45,399 nt of DNA from Smaragdicoccus niigatensis DSM 44881 = NBRC 103563 (GCF_000380645.1 NZ_AQXZ01000005.1:1-45399), one strand, 5' to 3'. Counted from the stretch's first letter, positions 25,916-34,046 are shown. Translations and numbers: made by a program. Notes: a model not told the origin generated them from the letters alone.

Positions 25916-27313
25916 ATGGCAATTCGTGAGCTCGGTGTCCGAACTGCCAATTGGCCGCGCGTCAGCGCGGGCATGCGATCGGAAGTTCGTATCACCCGCC
26001 CAGTTCGCATCGGTATGGTGCTCGTCGCGGCTCTCGCTGAGTCCGGCATCGTGTTTGCGGCGGTGCAGGCCTTGGCACCGGCATCGACGTCGGCGATCAT
26101 GGCGGTCAGCCTGTTCGTGATGCTCGTCGCGACGCGGCGAAGCCGGGATCGTTTGAACCTCTTCGTGCTCGATGACCTGCCGAGCTTGGTCGCGATGTCC
26201 TCGGCGGCGGCGTTCATTGCATGGTTGGTCGGCAACGACTTCGGCAGCGCACCTGCGGCGGTCGTCGGTGTCGCAATCGCGACGAGCTTCGCGGTGCGGT
26301 CTTTCTCATACGTCGTTCGTCGACGGTTGCAAGCTTCGCGCCGACTGCTGCGCAACACGGTGATCGTCGGGGGTGGTCTCGTGGCGGCCGAACTCGCAGC
26401 GTCGATGGAGGCGAACCCGAGCCTGGGTCTGCGTCCGGTCGCGATGCTGGACGACTTTCCGAGAGCGAAGGCGCGCTCGTCCGATGTCCCGGTCCGGCCG
26501 ATGGAGGAGTTCGAACCGGGATACATCCAACGCAACGGGATCGACGTCGTCGTCGTCGCGTTCTCCGGTCTGCGTGAGCCGGACATGCTGTGCATGCTCC
26601 GACAGTTCGATCACGCCCAGTGCGATATCTACATCGTGCCGCGCCTGTTCGAGTACGCCAGCATCAGCGGCGATATGGACCACATTCGCGGCATCCCGTT
26701 GGCGCGGGTGCGTCGTCTCGCGCACCGCACTCTGACGTGGAAACTCAAGCGGGCGTCCTCATTCTTGTTATCCGCCCTCACCCTGACGTTGTTGTCGCCG
26801 GTGCTTGCGGTGGTGGCTCTGGCGGTGTGGTTGGAGGATCGCTCGGCTCCCGTGCTGTTCCGCCAGGTGCGGATCACGGAGAACGCGTCCGAGTTCACGA
26901 TTCTGAAGTTCCGTTCCATGAAGCCCGCGAATGAGAATGAATCGGCGACCAAGTGGAATATCGCCAACGACGCCCGGCTCGGGCGGCTCGGAAAGTTCCT
27001 GCGGAAGACCTCGCTCGATGAATTGCCGCAGCTCTTCAACGTGCTCAAGGGCGACATGGACCTGGTCGGTCCACGTCCGGAGCGTCCGCACTTCGTCCAG
27101 CGGTTCTCGCAGGACATTCCGGGTTATGGTGCCCGCCATCGAATTCCGGCTGGATTGACCGGGTGGGCGGCGATTCACGGACTGCGCGGCGACACGTCGC
27201 TGTTCGAGCGCGCGGTCTACGACAACTACTACATCGAGAACTGGAGTCTCTGGCTCGACTTCAAGATCATGATTCGAACGGTGCTCGTGGTCTTCAAACG
27301 CACAGGTGGCTGA
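25916..27313 (+). CDS. Polyprenyl-phosphate sugar-1-phosphate transferase (WcaJ/WbaP-type)
   Basis: 465 residues. N-terminal hydrophobic segments (about 31-133), a CoA-binding-like middle domain ('RNTVIVGGGLVAAELAASM'), one more hydrophobic helix near 285-310, then the catalytic bacterial sugar transferase domain with 'LFRQVRITENASEFTILKFRSM', 'GKFLRKTSLDELPQLFNVLKGDMDLVGPRPERP' (the Asp-Glu pair is catalytic) and 'GLTGWAAI'. It loads the first sugar phosphate onto a lipid carrier to initiate an exopolysaccharide or surface glycan repeat unit. ATG 25916 follows GAGG about 10 nt upstream. No other glycosyltransferase is adjacent, so the rest of the glycan pathway must lie elsewhere. Confidence 0.88.
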   Translation: MAIRELGVRTANWPRVSAGMRSEVRITRPVRIGMVLVAALAESGIVFAAVQALAPASTSAIMAVSLFVMLVATRRSRDRLNLFVLDDLPSLVAMSSAAAFIAWLVGNDFGSAPAAVVGVAIATSFAVRSFSYVVRRRLQASRRLLRNTVIVGGGLVAAELAASMEANPSLGLRPVAMLDDFPRAKARSSDVPVRPMEEFEPGYIQRNGIDVVVVAFSGLREPDMLCMLRQFDHAQCDIYIVPRLFEYASISGDMDHIRGIPLARVRRLAHRTLTWKLKRASSFLLSALTLTLLSPVLAVVALAVWLEDRSAPVLFRQVRITENASEFTILKFRSMKPANENESATKWNIANDARLGRLGKFLRKTSLDELPQLFNVLKGDMDLVGPRPERPHFVQRFSQDIPGYGARHRIPAGLTGWAAIHGLRGDTSLFERAVYDNYYIENWSLWLDFKIMIRTVLVVFKRTGG

Positions 27314-27386
27314 GTTTCGCGGGGATCTGATCTCGGCGTGTCCCGATCTCGTCGTAACGATAAGATCAAATAGAGTACAGAAATCA

Positions 27387-27406
27387 AATACCGACGGGTC
27401 GGTATT
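27387..27406. promoter_or_regulatory. 20-bp palindrome AATACCGAC-GG-GTCGGTATT
   Basis: Perfect 9-bp arms with a 2-nt centre, 15 nt before the ATG of the secreted protein gene and about 70 nt after the sugar transferase stop. No T run follows. Position just upstream of the start favours an operator (TetR-like symmetry) over a terminator, though a terminator-like hairpin cannot be excluded. Confidence 0.5.
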
Positions 27407-27420
27407 CTGATACTCCTCCC

Positions 27421-28371
27421 ATGTCGACATTCGTTCAGGGGACAACGCGGCGGCCCATCGGCGCCTTCAAAATTCTGATGTTGTCCGTCGTGATGATGCT
27501 TGCGTGGCCGCAGGCATCAATCGCAGCCACGGCGGCCAATCCCTTCGCACCAACGAGTCCATGGAACTACTGGGTACCCGGCGACCGGGTCGTCGTTTCG
27601 AACAGCGCTGCCATGATCGCGTACGCGACGCGGAACAAGATGGTGTCGTCCCTCCTGTACGCCTACTCGCAACCGATTTACATCGTGAACTCGACAACGC
27701 CGCGATATACCGTCACCTGCACGATCACGTCGTGGGGCCCCTGCCCCTTCGCCGGCAAGCAGGTCCCGATCCCGCTCGGGGCGTTGCCGGGGACCGGAAG
27801 TGACGGGGCGTTGACCATGATCGATGTGGCGGCGGGAAAGACCTACGAGCTCTGGCAGGCCAAGTACTCGAGCGGCAAGTGGACCGCGAGTTTCGGTGCA
27901 GTGAATGATCTGAACGGCTCTGGTTGGCAGGGTGCGGTGACCGGCGCGGGTGCGTCGCGACTCGGCGGTGCCGTTCGCGTCGCCGACATTCAGAACGGAT
28001 ACATCCCGCACGCCCTGCAGTTGGTGACCGACAACGCCTGCCGGGACACGTATCAGTGGCCGGCGACCAAGACGGACGGGCCTTCGACGCGATGGGACTG
28101 CCTTCCCGAGGGCGCGCTCGTTCAGCTCGATCCGAGTGTCGACCTGACGAAGTACTCCATGCCGGCTGGCGTTCGGCTGATCGCCCAAGCGTTTCAGCAG
28201 TACGGCGGATACGTCGTCGACAAGAGCGGTACGCCGCTCGGTGTGGTGTTCGAGCGAGCTTCCGACGCGACCTCGAATTACCCGGGATCGGTGTACTACA
28301 ACGCCGGATTCCAATGGGACTACTTCGGTATGACCGGGTTCCCGCTGGACAAGCTGCGGGTGCTGAAGTGA
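27421..28371 (+). CDS. Secreted protein of unknown function
   Basis: 316 residues. Sec signal peptide: basic 'RRPIGAFK', hydrophobic 'ILMLSVVMMLAWP', likely cleavage around 'ASIAATAA' (about 35-38). The mature part has four visible Cys in two pairs (CTITSWGPC and CRDTYQWPATKTDGPSTRWDC), consistent with disulfides in an exported protein. Motifs such as 'GALTMIDVAAGKTYELWQA', 'IPHALQL', 'GALVQLDPSVDL' and 'AQAFQQYGGYVVDKSG' recur in secreted actinobacterial proteins sometimes linked to carbohydrate-active domains, but I know no function. Following the sugar transferase, an extracellular role on a surface glycan is possible. Confidence 0.7.
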   Translation: MSTFVQGTTRRPIGAFKILMLSVVMMLAWPQASIAATAANPFAPTSPWNYWVPGDRVVVSNSAAMIAYATRNKMVSSLLYAYSQPIYIVNSTTPRYTVTCTITSWGPCPFAGKQVPIPLGALPGTGSDGALTMIDVAAGKTYELWQAKYSSGKWTASFGAVNDLNGSGWQGAVTGAGASRLGGAVRVADIQNGYIPHALQLVTDNACRDTYQWPATKTDGPSTRWDCLPEGALVQLDPSVDLTKYSMPAGVRLIAQAFQQYGGYVVDKSGTPLGVVFERASDATSNYPGSVYYNAGFQWDYFGMTGFPLDKLRVLK

Positions 28372-28688
28372 GCGGAAAACGGACGCAGTGATCAGAGTCA
28401 TAAGTGCGAAATCCGAACATGGCCGTCGCGCGAATGTGTAATTCGATGAGATGAAGAATCGGCGGTCCACCGCGGCATGTGTCCTGTGAACGACAGACAT
28501 TTTGCTTGGTTGAAGATGCGCGGCCGCGCATCGAAGAACCTGGTCATCGAGGGTTTGTGAGCCTTCTATGTCGCTGCTCGCCGACTGGCCCAATATCCTG
28601 GGATGAACATCCGGCAATCGTGACACCGGCGTCGGGAAACGCCTCCTTGTCCGGAATGGTGAACCACCGGAAATAGGAGCGTGGCGGC
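28372..28688. other. 317-nt intergenic region before the hydrolase/ligase locus
   Basis: No supported gene. It contains a perfect 18-bp palindrome, GATGCGCGG-CCGCGCATC, at 28515-28532 and, at its 3' end, the AGGAG ribosome site (28675-28679) of the next gene. Base composition is slightly less GC-rich than the genes. The palindrome could be an operator for the locus or the hairpin of a terminator for the secreted protein gene (no T tract). Confidence 0.5.
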
Positions 28689-30431
28689 GTGGTGCCGGGC
28701 ACTGAGGAAGTCGTAGGAAACGCGGGCCGACAAGGGCCTTCGACCTTCTCCACCTGGATTATCGACGGTGGGTTGCCTCTCCTGGCGCACGTGCATGTCC
28801 CGGCATCAGGACGGGCACGCGGCGTGGTCGTCCTGTGTCCTCCCGTCGGCAGGGCTCACGTCAACACCTACCGCGGGGTCGCCCTCGTTGGCCAGATGCT
28901 TTCGGAGCGCGGCGTGGTGGCCGTTCGATTCGACTATCCCGGCGTTGGCGATTCCGCCGGAGACCAGAGATCCCCGACGATCGTTTCGGACTGGATCGCC
29001 AGTGTGCGGCGCGCAATCGAATACGCCCGGGCGTTCGGCCTGGGTGCGCCGGCGGTCGCCGGGCTTGGCGTGGGCGGGCTGCTGGCCTCTGCCGCGGTGG
29101 CCGAATGCGGCGGAACAGCGGATGTCCGCGGCCTCGCACTCTGGGACCCCGTCCTGTCCGGCAAGCAATTCGTTCGGCAGCAGCAGCTGCAATATCGAAT
29201 CGGCACCAAGACCGAGCCCGCAGACCCAGATGTCGTGCACCTTCCCGGTCTCGACATGGCAGTCAATGCGAGAGACGCCCTTGCACAGCTGTCGCTGACC
29301 ACCACGATTCCGGAGGTCCGGAAGCTGAATGCCGTGCTGTTGGCCGTTCGCGCCGAGAGTATGCGTCTGCCTCCCGTCCTCGAGCTCGCCCGCCAGCTCG
29401 ACACCGAGCCGATGCCGCTGCACGGTCAGGACGACTTCGTCAATCCGTTCGGGTATGTCGGGGTTCTTGCCGAGGAGAACGTCGTCGGACTCGTCGAGTG
29501 GCTGGCTGGGTGTTTCGAAGCGGGGGATTCTCCGGTTCGCGTGCAGGTGACTCTGTGCGCCGAGATCGATGGTGTTCAAGAGTCGATCGAACGCATCGGC
29601 AAGACGGGTCTGTTCAGTATTCGCACTGCGCCCCTTGAGCTTTCGCCGGACAGCCGCCTTGTTCTCATGCACGCGACGTCGAACGAACATCGCATCGGTC
29701 CGGCGCGTCTGTGGGTCGAGGTCGCGCGGGCTGCGGCCCGAGAAGGGCACCTGGCGTTGAGGTTCGACCGTCGCGGGACGGGGGAGTCCGGGGTCGTGGT
29801 GAGCAACGAGCGAACCGAGATCTACGACGCGCTTTCGCGGCACGACGCAAACGCTGTGACGCGGGCGTCGGGAGTTCCGTCGAGTCGAATCGTGACGACC
29901 GGGGTCTGTTCCGGGGCGTGGCTGGCGGGGTATTCGGCTGCTAACGCCAAGGCCGGTGGCGCCGTTGTCGTGAACAACATGGTGTGGACGATGCGGCCAC
30001 GAAAAATGGACCAGGCGCGGATCGCCGCGCTCAGCCGCCGCGACCCGTCCCGCGACCGGGGTGAGTCTGCCGGGATCCGAGCTCGGTCGATCGTCCGCCG
30101 CTCGTTGCCGTACGTCTTGTGGCTGTGGCTGGGCAGGCGGGGCAGCGCGCAGGTCCCGGAAGTGATGCTCAAGCGCCTGCACCGCCGGGGAGTCGCGCCG
30201 CGAGTTGTTCTGTCCCCAGCGGACACCGACTTCTTCTATAAGCAGCGGGGCGGGGAGAGCCTCGAGCGACTCGGCCGACGTGGTTGGCGACAACGCATGG
30301 TGTTTGCGCCGCAAGGTGATCACGCTGCCCAGGAAGCGGTTATTCGTGGCATCGTGCGGCGGGAAGTTCTGGCAGCGTTGAGTCCGGATCGCACAGTGGC
30401 TGGCAGCGGAGGTGAACCGCAGGGTGAATGA
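28689..30431 (+). CDS. Two-domain alpha/beta hydrolase; second domain with Cys nucleophile
   Basis: 580 residues from GTG 28689 (AGGAG 9 nt upstream). Two hydrolase domains in tandem. Domain 1 (about 15-260) has 'VVVLCPPVGRAHVNTYRG' and 'VVAVRFDYPGVGDSAGD', but its nucleophile elbow reads GLGVG, with Gly127 where Ser should be, so it is probably non-catalytic. Domain 2 (about 285-570) has 'LVLMHATSNEHRIGPARLW', 'LALRFDRRGTGES' and the elbow GVCSG with Cys407 in the nucleophile position. This pairing resembles exosortase-A-associated hydrolases 2 and 1, separate genes in proteobacterial exopolysaccharide loci, here fused. A Cys nucleophile favours acyl transfer (compare PHA synthases) over hydrolysis. 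The stop overlaps the start of the amino acid:carrier protein ligase gene by 8 nt. Confidence 0.75.
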   Translation: MVPGTEEVVGNAGRQGPSTFSTWIIDGGLPLLAHVHVPASGRARGVVVLCPPVGRAHVNTYRGVALVGQMLSERGVVAVRFDYPGVGDSAGDQRSPTIVSDWIASVRRAIEYARAFGLGAPAVAGLGVGGLLASAAVAECGGTADVRGLALWDPVLSGKQFVRQQQLQYRIGTKTEPADPDVVHLPGLDMAVNARDALAQLSLTTTIPEVRKLNAVLLAVRAESMRLPPVLELARQLDTEPMPLHGQDDFVNPFGYVGVLAEENVVGLVEWLAGCFEAGDSPVRVQVTLCAEIDGVQESIERIGKTGLFSIRTAPLELSPDSRLVLMHATSNEHRIGPARLWVEVARAAAREGHLALRFDRRGTGESGVVVSNERTEIYDALSRHDANAVTRASGVPSSRIVTTGVCSGAWLAGYSAANAKAGGAVVVNNMVWTMRPRKMDQARIAALSRRDPSRDRGESAGIRARSIVRRSLPYVLWLWLGRRGSAQVPEVMLKRLHRRGVAPRVVLSPADTDFFYKQRGGESLERLGRRGWRQRMVFAPQGDHAAQEAVIRGIVRREVLAALSPDRTVAGSGGEPQGE

Positions 30432-31356
30432 TCTGGAGCAGGCGCGGCGAACCTTCCGCGATGAGTTGATCGAGTCCGGTTTGCTTGTCGGTTTGGGCGG
30501 CAACGGCCTCTACGCGCAGTCGGCCGACTTCGCGTTGATCGTCGCTGGCATCACCCGGCTCGTCGAGACCACCGGCGCCGACGGTGGATCGAGCGGGCTC
30601 TCGCCGCGGCGTCTGAGATTTCCCCCGGTTTTCCCTCGTCAGGCGTTTGAGAAGACCGACTATCTGGCGTCGTTTCCGCACCTCACTGGCGCCGTGTCGA
30701 CGTTCACCGGCGACAACGAAGAGCACGCACGAATGCTCGCCGGACGCGAGGCCGGGCAGTCCTGGGACAGTTGGCTCACGCCGGCGGAGACGATGCTCGT
30801 CCCAGCGGCCTGTCACCCGGTGTATGCCACTTTGGCCGGAGTTCTCCCTCCCGGCGGCGAGCTCATCGAGGTCGCGGGCCACTGCTTCCGCCATGAGCCG
30901 GCCGTGGACCCCGCACGGATGCAGGCCTTCCAGATGCACGAGTTCGTTCGAGTGGGATCACCGGTTCAGGCACAGGATCATCGAACCGAATGGATCGACC
31001 GCGCGGAAGCGCTGCTCACGTCGCTCGGTCTGGACGCGGAGGCGGTCGGTGCGAACGATCCGTTCTTTGGTCGCGCGGGCCGCCTGTTGGCCTCGAATCA
31101 GCGGCGACAGAACCTGAAGACCGAGCTCGTCGTCAGGCTCTACGGCGAGCTTGACGATGGCACAGCGGTGGCTTCGTGCAATTACCACCAGGACCACTTC
31201 GGGACCGCGTTCGGGATCACACTGACCGACGGCGACGTGGCGCACAGTGCCTGCGTCGGCTTCGGTCTCGAGCGGATCGCCCTCGCGCTGCTTCGGACGC
31301 ACGGCCTGGATGCATCCGCGTGGCCCACGTCTGTCCGGGCGCTCCTGAGCCTCTAG
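30424..31356 (+). CDS. Amino acid:[carrier protein] ligase (atypical seryl-tRNA synthetase homologue)
   Basis: 310 residues from GTG 30424 (GGAGG 11 nt upstream). It is a class II aminoacyl-tRNA synthetase catalytic core without the coiled-coil tRNA-binding arm. Motif 2 is 'GHCFRHEPAVDPARMQAFQMHEFV' and motif 3 is 'ACVGFGLERIALALL'. Candidate zinc ligands Cys130, Glu173 and Cys277 fall almost exactly where the Bradyrhizobium aa:CP ligase has Cys131, Glu176 and Cys279 (from memory). Known members activate a small amino acid (Gly or Ala) as the adenylate and load it onto the phosphopantetheine of a dedicated carrier protein rather than tRNA. The convergent next gene encodes just such a carrier protein, one base away. 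Which amino acid is used cannot be read with confidence. Confidence 0.85.
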   Translation: MNDLEQARRTFRDELIESGLLVGLGGNGLYAQSADFALIVAGITRLVETTGADGGSSGLSPRRLRFPPVFPRQAFEKTDYLASFPHLTGAVSTFTGDNEEHARMLAGREAGQSWDSWLTPAETMLVPAACHPVYATLAGVLPPGGELIEVAGHCFRHEPAVDPARMQAFQMHEFVRVGSPVQAQDHRTEWIDRAEALLTSLGLDAEAVGANDPFFGRAGRLLASNQRRQNLKTELVVRLYGELDDGTAVASCNYHQDHFGTAFGITLTDGDVAHSACVGFGLERIALALLRTHGLDASAWPTSVRALLSL

Positions 31357-31357
31357 A

Positions 31358-31597
31358 TCATCCGCCCAGCTGGGTGAGTGCGGCGTCGATGGTTGCGATG
31401 GACTCGAAGGTTTCACCGTTGAGGAGACGGTCGGGAAACTCGACTCCGAACACATCTTCGAGGCCCAGCATCACCGACACGGTCGCGTGTGAGGTCATCC
31501 CCAGGTCGTAGAGGTTTGCATCCCGTGCGATTGACTCGATGGAGACCTCGATCTTGCTATGCAGGCCGAGTACTTCCCGAATCATGTCGTCGCGCAT
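31358..31597 (-). CDS. Acyl/aminoacyl carrier protein (phosphopantetheine-binding)
   Basis: 79 residues. The attachment motif is DLGMTSHATV with Ser36 as the phosphopantetheine site, in place of the usual DSL of fatty-acid and polyketide carriers; 'GLEDVFGVEFPDRLLNGETFESI' forms helix 3. The GMTSH form is the one associated with amino acid:[carrier protein] ligases. ATG 31597 follows AAAGGAAA. It converges on the ligase gene with a single intervening base and lies 25 nt downstream of the ATP-grasp gene on the same strand, so it is probably co-transcribed with that enzyme. No phosphopantetheinyl transferase gene is present in the window. Confidence 0.87.
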   Translation of the reverse strand: MRDDMIREVLGLHSKIEVSIESIARDANLYDLGMTSHATVSVMLGLEDVFGVEFPDRLLNGETFESIATIDAALTQLGG

Positions 31598-31622
31598 GAC
31601 TTTTCCTTTTCCGAAACTCGGC

Positions 31623-32861
31623 TTACGCCGGTCGAGCGAGTGAATGCATGACCTCGTACGCGCGGACGATCGCGGCGTGATCGGCTGCCACCCCGTAAAG
31701 CATGAGGAGGTAGCCGTACGAACCCGCGGCCTGCTGAACGTGGGCTTCCCGGGTGCGGACCGAGACGCGTCGAACGGTGTCGAGAGCGCGCAGCGTGGGG
31801 ACAGTTTCGTCGTCGAGGACGGTGGCGACGTCGAGAGGCGGCTGGAGAGCGAACTGGTACGCGACCACTTCCGGCCGTTTCGGACCAAGCTCCGGCAGCG
31901 GCAGGCCGAGGGCGGCACGGGAGGCGAGTTCGAACATCGAATGGCCGGTGACGTCCGCGACCAGATCAGCGATGCCACCGCCGGCCACGCGTCCATTGAC
32001 CTCGATGATCCGGGGGCCGTCGGGGGTGAGCTTGATCTCGATATGCAGGCATCCGGTGGTCACGCCGATCGCGGCGGCTGCGGCCACCGCCATCGCCTCG
32101 ACGGCCTGCTCATCGTCATCGGGCAGTGCGCTGGGTATGAAAGCGCCGGTCTCGCGGAAGGGCGTGCTGAGGGGCATTCGCCCCGTAACCGTCACGACCT
32201 GCACCTCACCTGCGCTCGCGACGCACTCGACGGACACGTAGTCGCCATACGGAAACCGCGGCCGCCCGATGAGTTCGCGCTCCAGAATGAGGTCGCCGGC
32301 ATGCCCGCTGGAGCGGATCGAGCGGACCGCCTTGCGGAGGCTCGATTGGTCCTCGACCCGGTGGACGTGACGTCCGCCGTTGCCGGTTGCCGGTTTGACG
32401 ACGGCCGGGAACCCGACGTGGTGGCCGGAGTCGATGATGTCCCCATCGGACGCGCTCGCCGGGATGCCCCGGAACCGGGGAATCGGCACATTCGACGCCT
32501 CGAGCGCTCGGCGTTGCTCGAGCTTGTTCACGAGTCGAGTCGCGGCTTCGGGGGGATTCCCGGGAAGGTTCAGTGCCGCGGCGAGGGTCGCTGTCTCGAC
32601 GATTGCGTCGTCGGAGAACGTCACAATTCCATCGAATGCAGCGTCCTGAAGTGCTGCCGAACGTCCTTTTTCCGCATCAAAAGATGAGATTTCAATCACT
32701 TCGCCGAGCCGTCGGAGCAGCGGCAAACTGTCTGCTAATTGAGGGATAGACGAATCGACAATCCAGCAAATGTCGCAGATTTCGGACGTTGCAGCCCGAA
32801 AAGGGAGCAGCGGAACCGACTCTGGCGCAAACATCACGGCCAGTCGAGGGCGCTTTCTCAT
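31623..32861 (-). CDS. ATP-grasp ligase (amino-acid ligase-like)
   Basis: 412 residues from ATG 32861 with an AGGTGG ribosome site. Central ATP-grasp fold: 'VGFPAVVKPATGNGGRHVHRV' with ATP-binding Lys156, 'LILERELIGRPRFPYGDYVSVE', then metal ligands in 'CLHIEIKLTPDGPRIIEVNGRVAGGG' (Glu275, Glu287, Asn289). The arrangement and the preceding Rossmann-like domain match the L-amino-acid ligase/carbamoyl-phosphate-synthase-like group that joins an amino acid carboxylate to an amine. Co-directional with the carrier protein gene. With the neighbouring ligase it suggests that an aminoacyl thioester is built and then extended or attached through an amide; the substrates are unknown. Confidence 0.8.
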   Translation of the reverse strand: MRKRPRLAVMFAPESVPLLPFRAATSEICDICWIVDSSIPQLADSLPLLRRLGEVIEISSFDAEKGRSAALQDAAFDGIVTFSDDAIVETATLAAALNLPGNPPEAATRLVNKLEQRRALEASNVPIPRFRGIPASASDGDIIDSGHHVGFPAVVKPATGNGGRHVHRVEDQSSLRKAVRSIRSSGHAGDLILERELIGRPRFPYGDYVSVECVASAGEVQVVTVTGRMPLSTPFRETGAFIPSALPDDDEQAVEAMAVAAAAAIGVTTGCLHIEIKLTPDGPRIIEVNGRVAGGGIADLVADVTGHSMFELASRAALGLPLPELGPKRPEVVAYQFALQPPLDVATVLDDETVPTLRALDTVRRVSVRTREAHVQQAAGSYGYLLMLYGVAADHAAIVRAYEVMHSLARPA

Positions 32862-32927
32862 CCTGCCACCTCTTCAGTCCGCACCTACTATTGATGCTCA
32901 GAGACTAGCAAAAATGGCGGAGAAACG

Positions 32928-33548
32928 ATGGACCGAGACCTTCCGAAGCTGGTCAGGCTGCACGGGCAAGACTCCGTCGAGCTTGACCCGGACTTCCTTG
33001 TGGTGCGCGACTGGGTCGAGTCCTACCTCTCCCAGCCCAGTCCGTTGGTTGGTAGATCTGGGCCGGTGTGTCCCTTCACGACGCCGTCGATCGAGCGCCG
33101 ACTTCTTTGGGTAGGTCGCGTCGATGATCGTCATCCAGATGTCGAGCAAATTTCCGGCGTATTACGAAATCTGGTCAAGCAGTTCGCGGACATTGAACCG
33201 ACTTCCGGGCGGGATTCTCTGCTCAAGGCGATCATCCTGACGTTTCCGAATGTCACCGACTACTCGGTGATCGACGACATTCAGCGGACGCTCAAACCGC
33301 ATTTCATCAAAGACGGACTGATGATCGGCCAGTTCTACCCGGGGTGCGCCGAGCCCGGGTTGTGGAATCCGCATTTCCGGCCGCTGTCGTCACCGCTGCC
33401 GCTCATTGCCGTTCGGCAGATGGTCAGCAGCGACTTCCCCTTTCTACGGTCGACTCCGGAATGGATCGAGATCTACCTCCGCCAGTTCGCGCCCGGAGTA
33501 CCGGGCCATGTCCGTAGTTCGCTCGCGCGCCACTACGAGGCGAGCTGA
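32928..33548 (+). CDS. Conserved-looking protein of unknown function (possible DUF6875)
   Basis: 206 residues from ATG 32928 (GGAG at 32919-32922). Soluble, no signal peptide or membrane segment. Notable motifs: 'GPVCPFTTPSI' around residues 45-55 and 'GLMIGQFYPGCAEPGLWNP' around 130-148, each with one Cys that could be paired or bind a ligand; the C-terminus has 'PEWIEIYLRQFAP'. I associate the CPFT pattern with DUF6875, without certainty. It is divergent from the ATP-grasp gene with a 66-nt shared promoter gap, so it is probably regulated with the carrier-protein locus. Confidence 0.65.
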   Translation: MDRDLPKLVRLHGQDSVELDPDFLVVRDWVESYLSQPSPLVGRSGPVCPFTTPSIERRLLWVGRVDDRHPDVEQISGVLRNLVKQFADIEPTSGRDSLLKAIILTFPNVTDYSVIDDIQRTLKPHFIKDGLMIGQFYPGCAEPGLWNPHFRPLSSPLPLIAVRQMVSSDFPFLRSTPEWIEIYLRQFAPGVPGHVRSSLARHYEAS

Positions 33549-33573
33549 CACGTTCGAGCAGTCGACACCCGAC

Positions 33574-33600
33574 CGCCCACGCGACGCTCTCGCGTGGGCG
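33574..33600. terminator. Bidirectional hairpin terminator candidate
   Basis: Perfect 11-bp arms CGCCCACGCGA (33574-33584) and TCGCGTGGGCG (33590-33600) with a 5-nt loop, placed between the convergent ends of the unknown gene (33548) and hsp20 (33618). It lacks a clear T tract, as is common for actinobacterial terminators. Confidence 0.7.
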
Positions 33601-33617
33601 ATTCCTGCGGTTGGCCG

Positions 33618-34046
33618 TCAGGCGTCGATGGCTCGCTTCTCGCTGGTGCCGTTGATGCTGATCTTCCGGGGTTTGGCCCGTTCAGCGACCGGGATGCGCA
33701 GGGTGAGGACTCCGTTGTCGTAGCTGGCCTCGATGTGCGCGGTGTCCAGATTCTCGCCTAGGACCAGTTGCCGGCTGAAGACGCCGCGGGGGCGTTCGGC
33801 GGCGAGCATCTCGGTGTTCTCGTCGCGCGGCCGGCGCTCGGCCTTGACGGTGACGACGTTGCGTTCGACGTCGAGATCGATCGCGTCTCTCTCGATCCCG
33901 GGGAGATCGAATTCGACGATGAAGGTCTCACCGTCGCGCCAGGCGTCCAGTGGCATCGCAGACGGGCGGGCCATGGTGCCGTCTGGGCCGAAAAACTGTT
34001 GGGTCAGGCGGTCGAGTTCGCGGAACGGGTCAGTGCGCATCAGCAT
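33618..34046 (-). CDS. Hsp20/alpha-crystallin small heat-shock protein
   Basis: 142 residues. '[18 protein letters not shown]' N-terminus, alpha-crystallin domain from about 40 ('[37 protein letters not shown]') to '[19 protein letters not shown]', where the L-x-I/V-x-I/V type contacts lie. ATG 34046 follows GGAGGTGG. An ATP-independent holdase that keeps unfolding proteins soluble. Divergent from a MerR-family regulator with an AT-rich palindromic gap, which points to direct control by that regulator. Confidence 0.93.
   Translation of the reverse strand: MLMRTDPFRELDRLTQQFFGPDGTMARPSAMPLDAWRDGETFIVEFDLPGIERDAIDLDVERNVVTVKAERRPRDENTEMLAAERPRGVFSRQLVLGENLDTAHIEASYDNGVLTLRIPVAERAKPRKISINGTSEKRAIDA

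Noticed and set aside
30424-31356. A second seryl-tRNA synthetase
   Set aside because: It lacks the N-terminal coiled-coil tRNA arm, is only 310 residues long, and is paired with a carrier protein.
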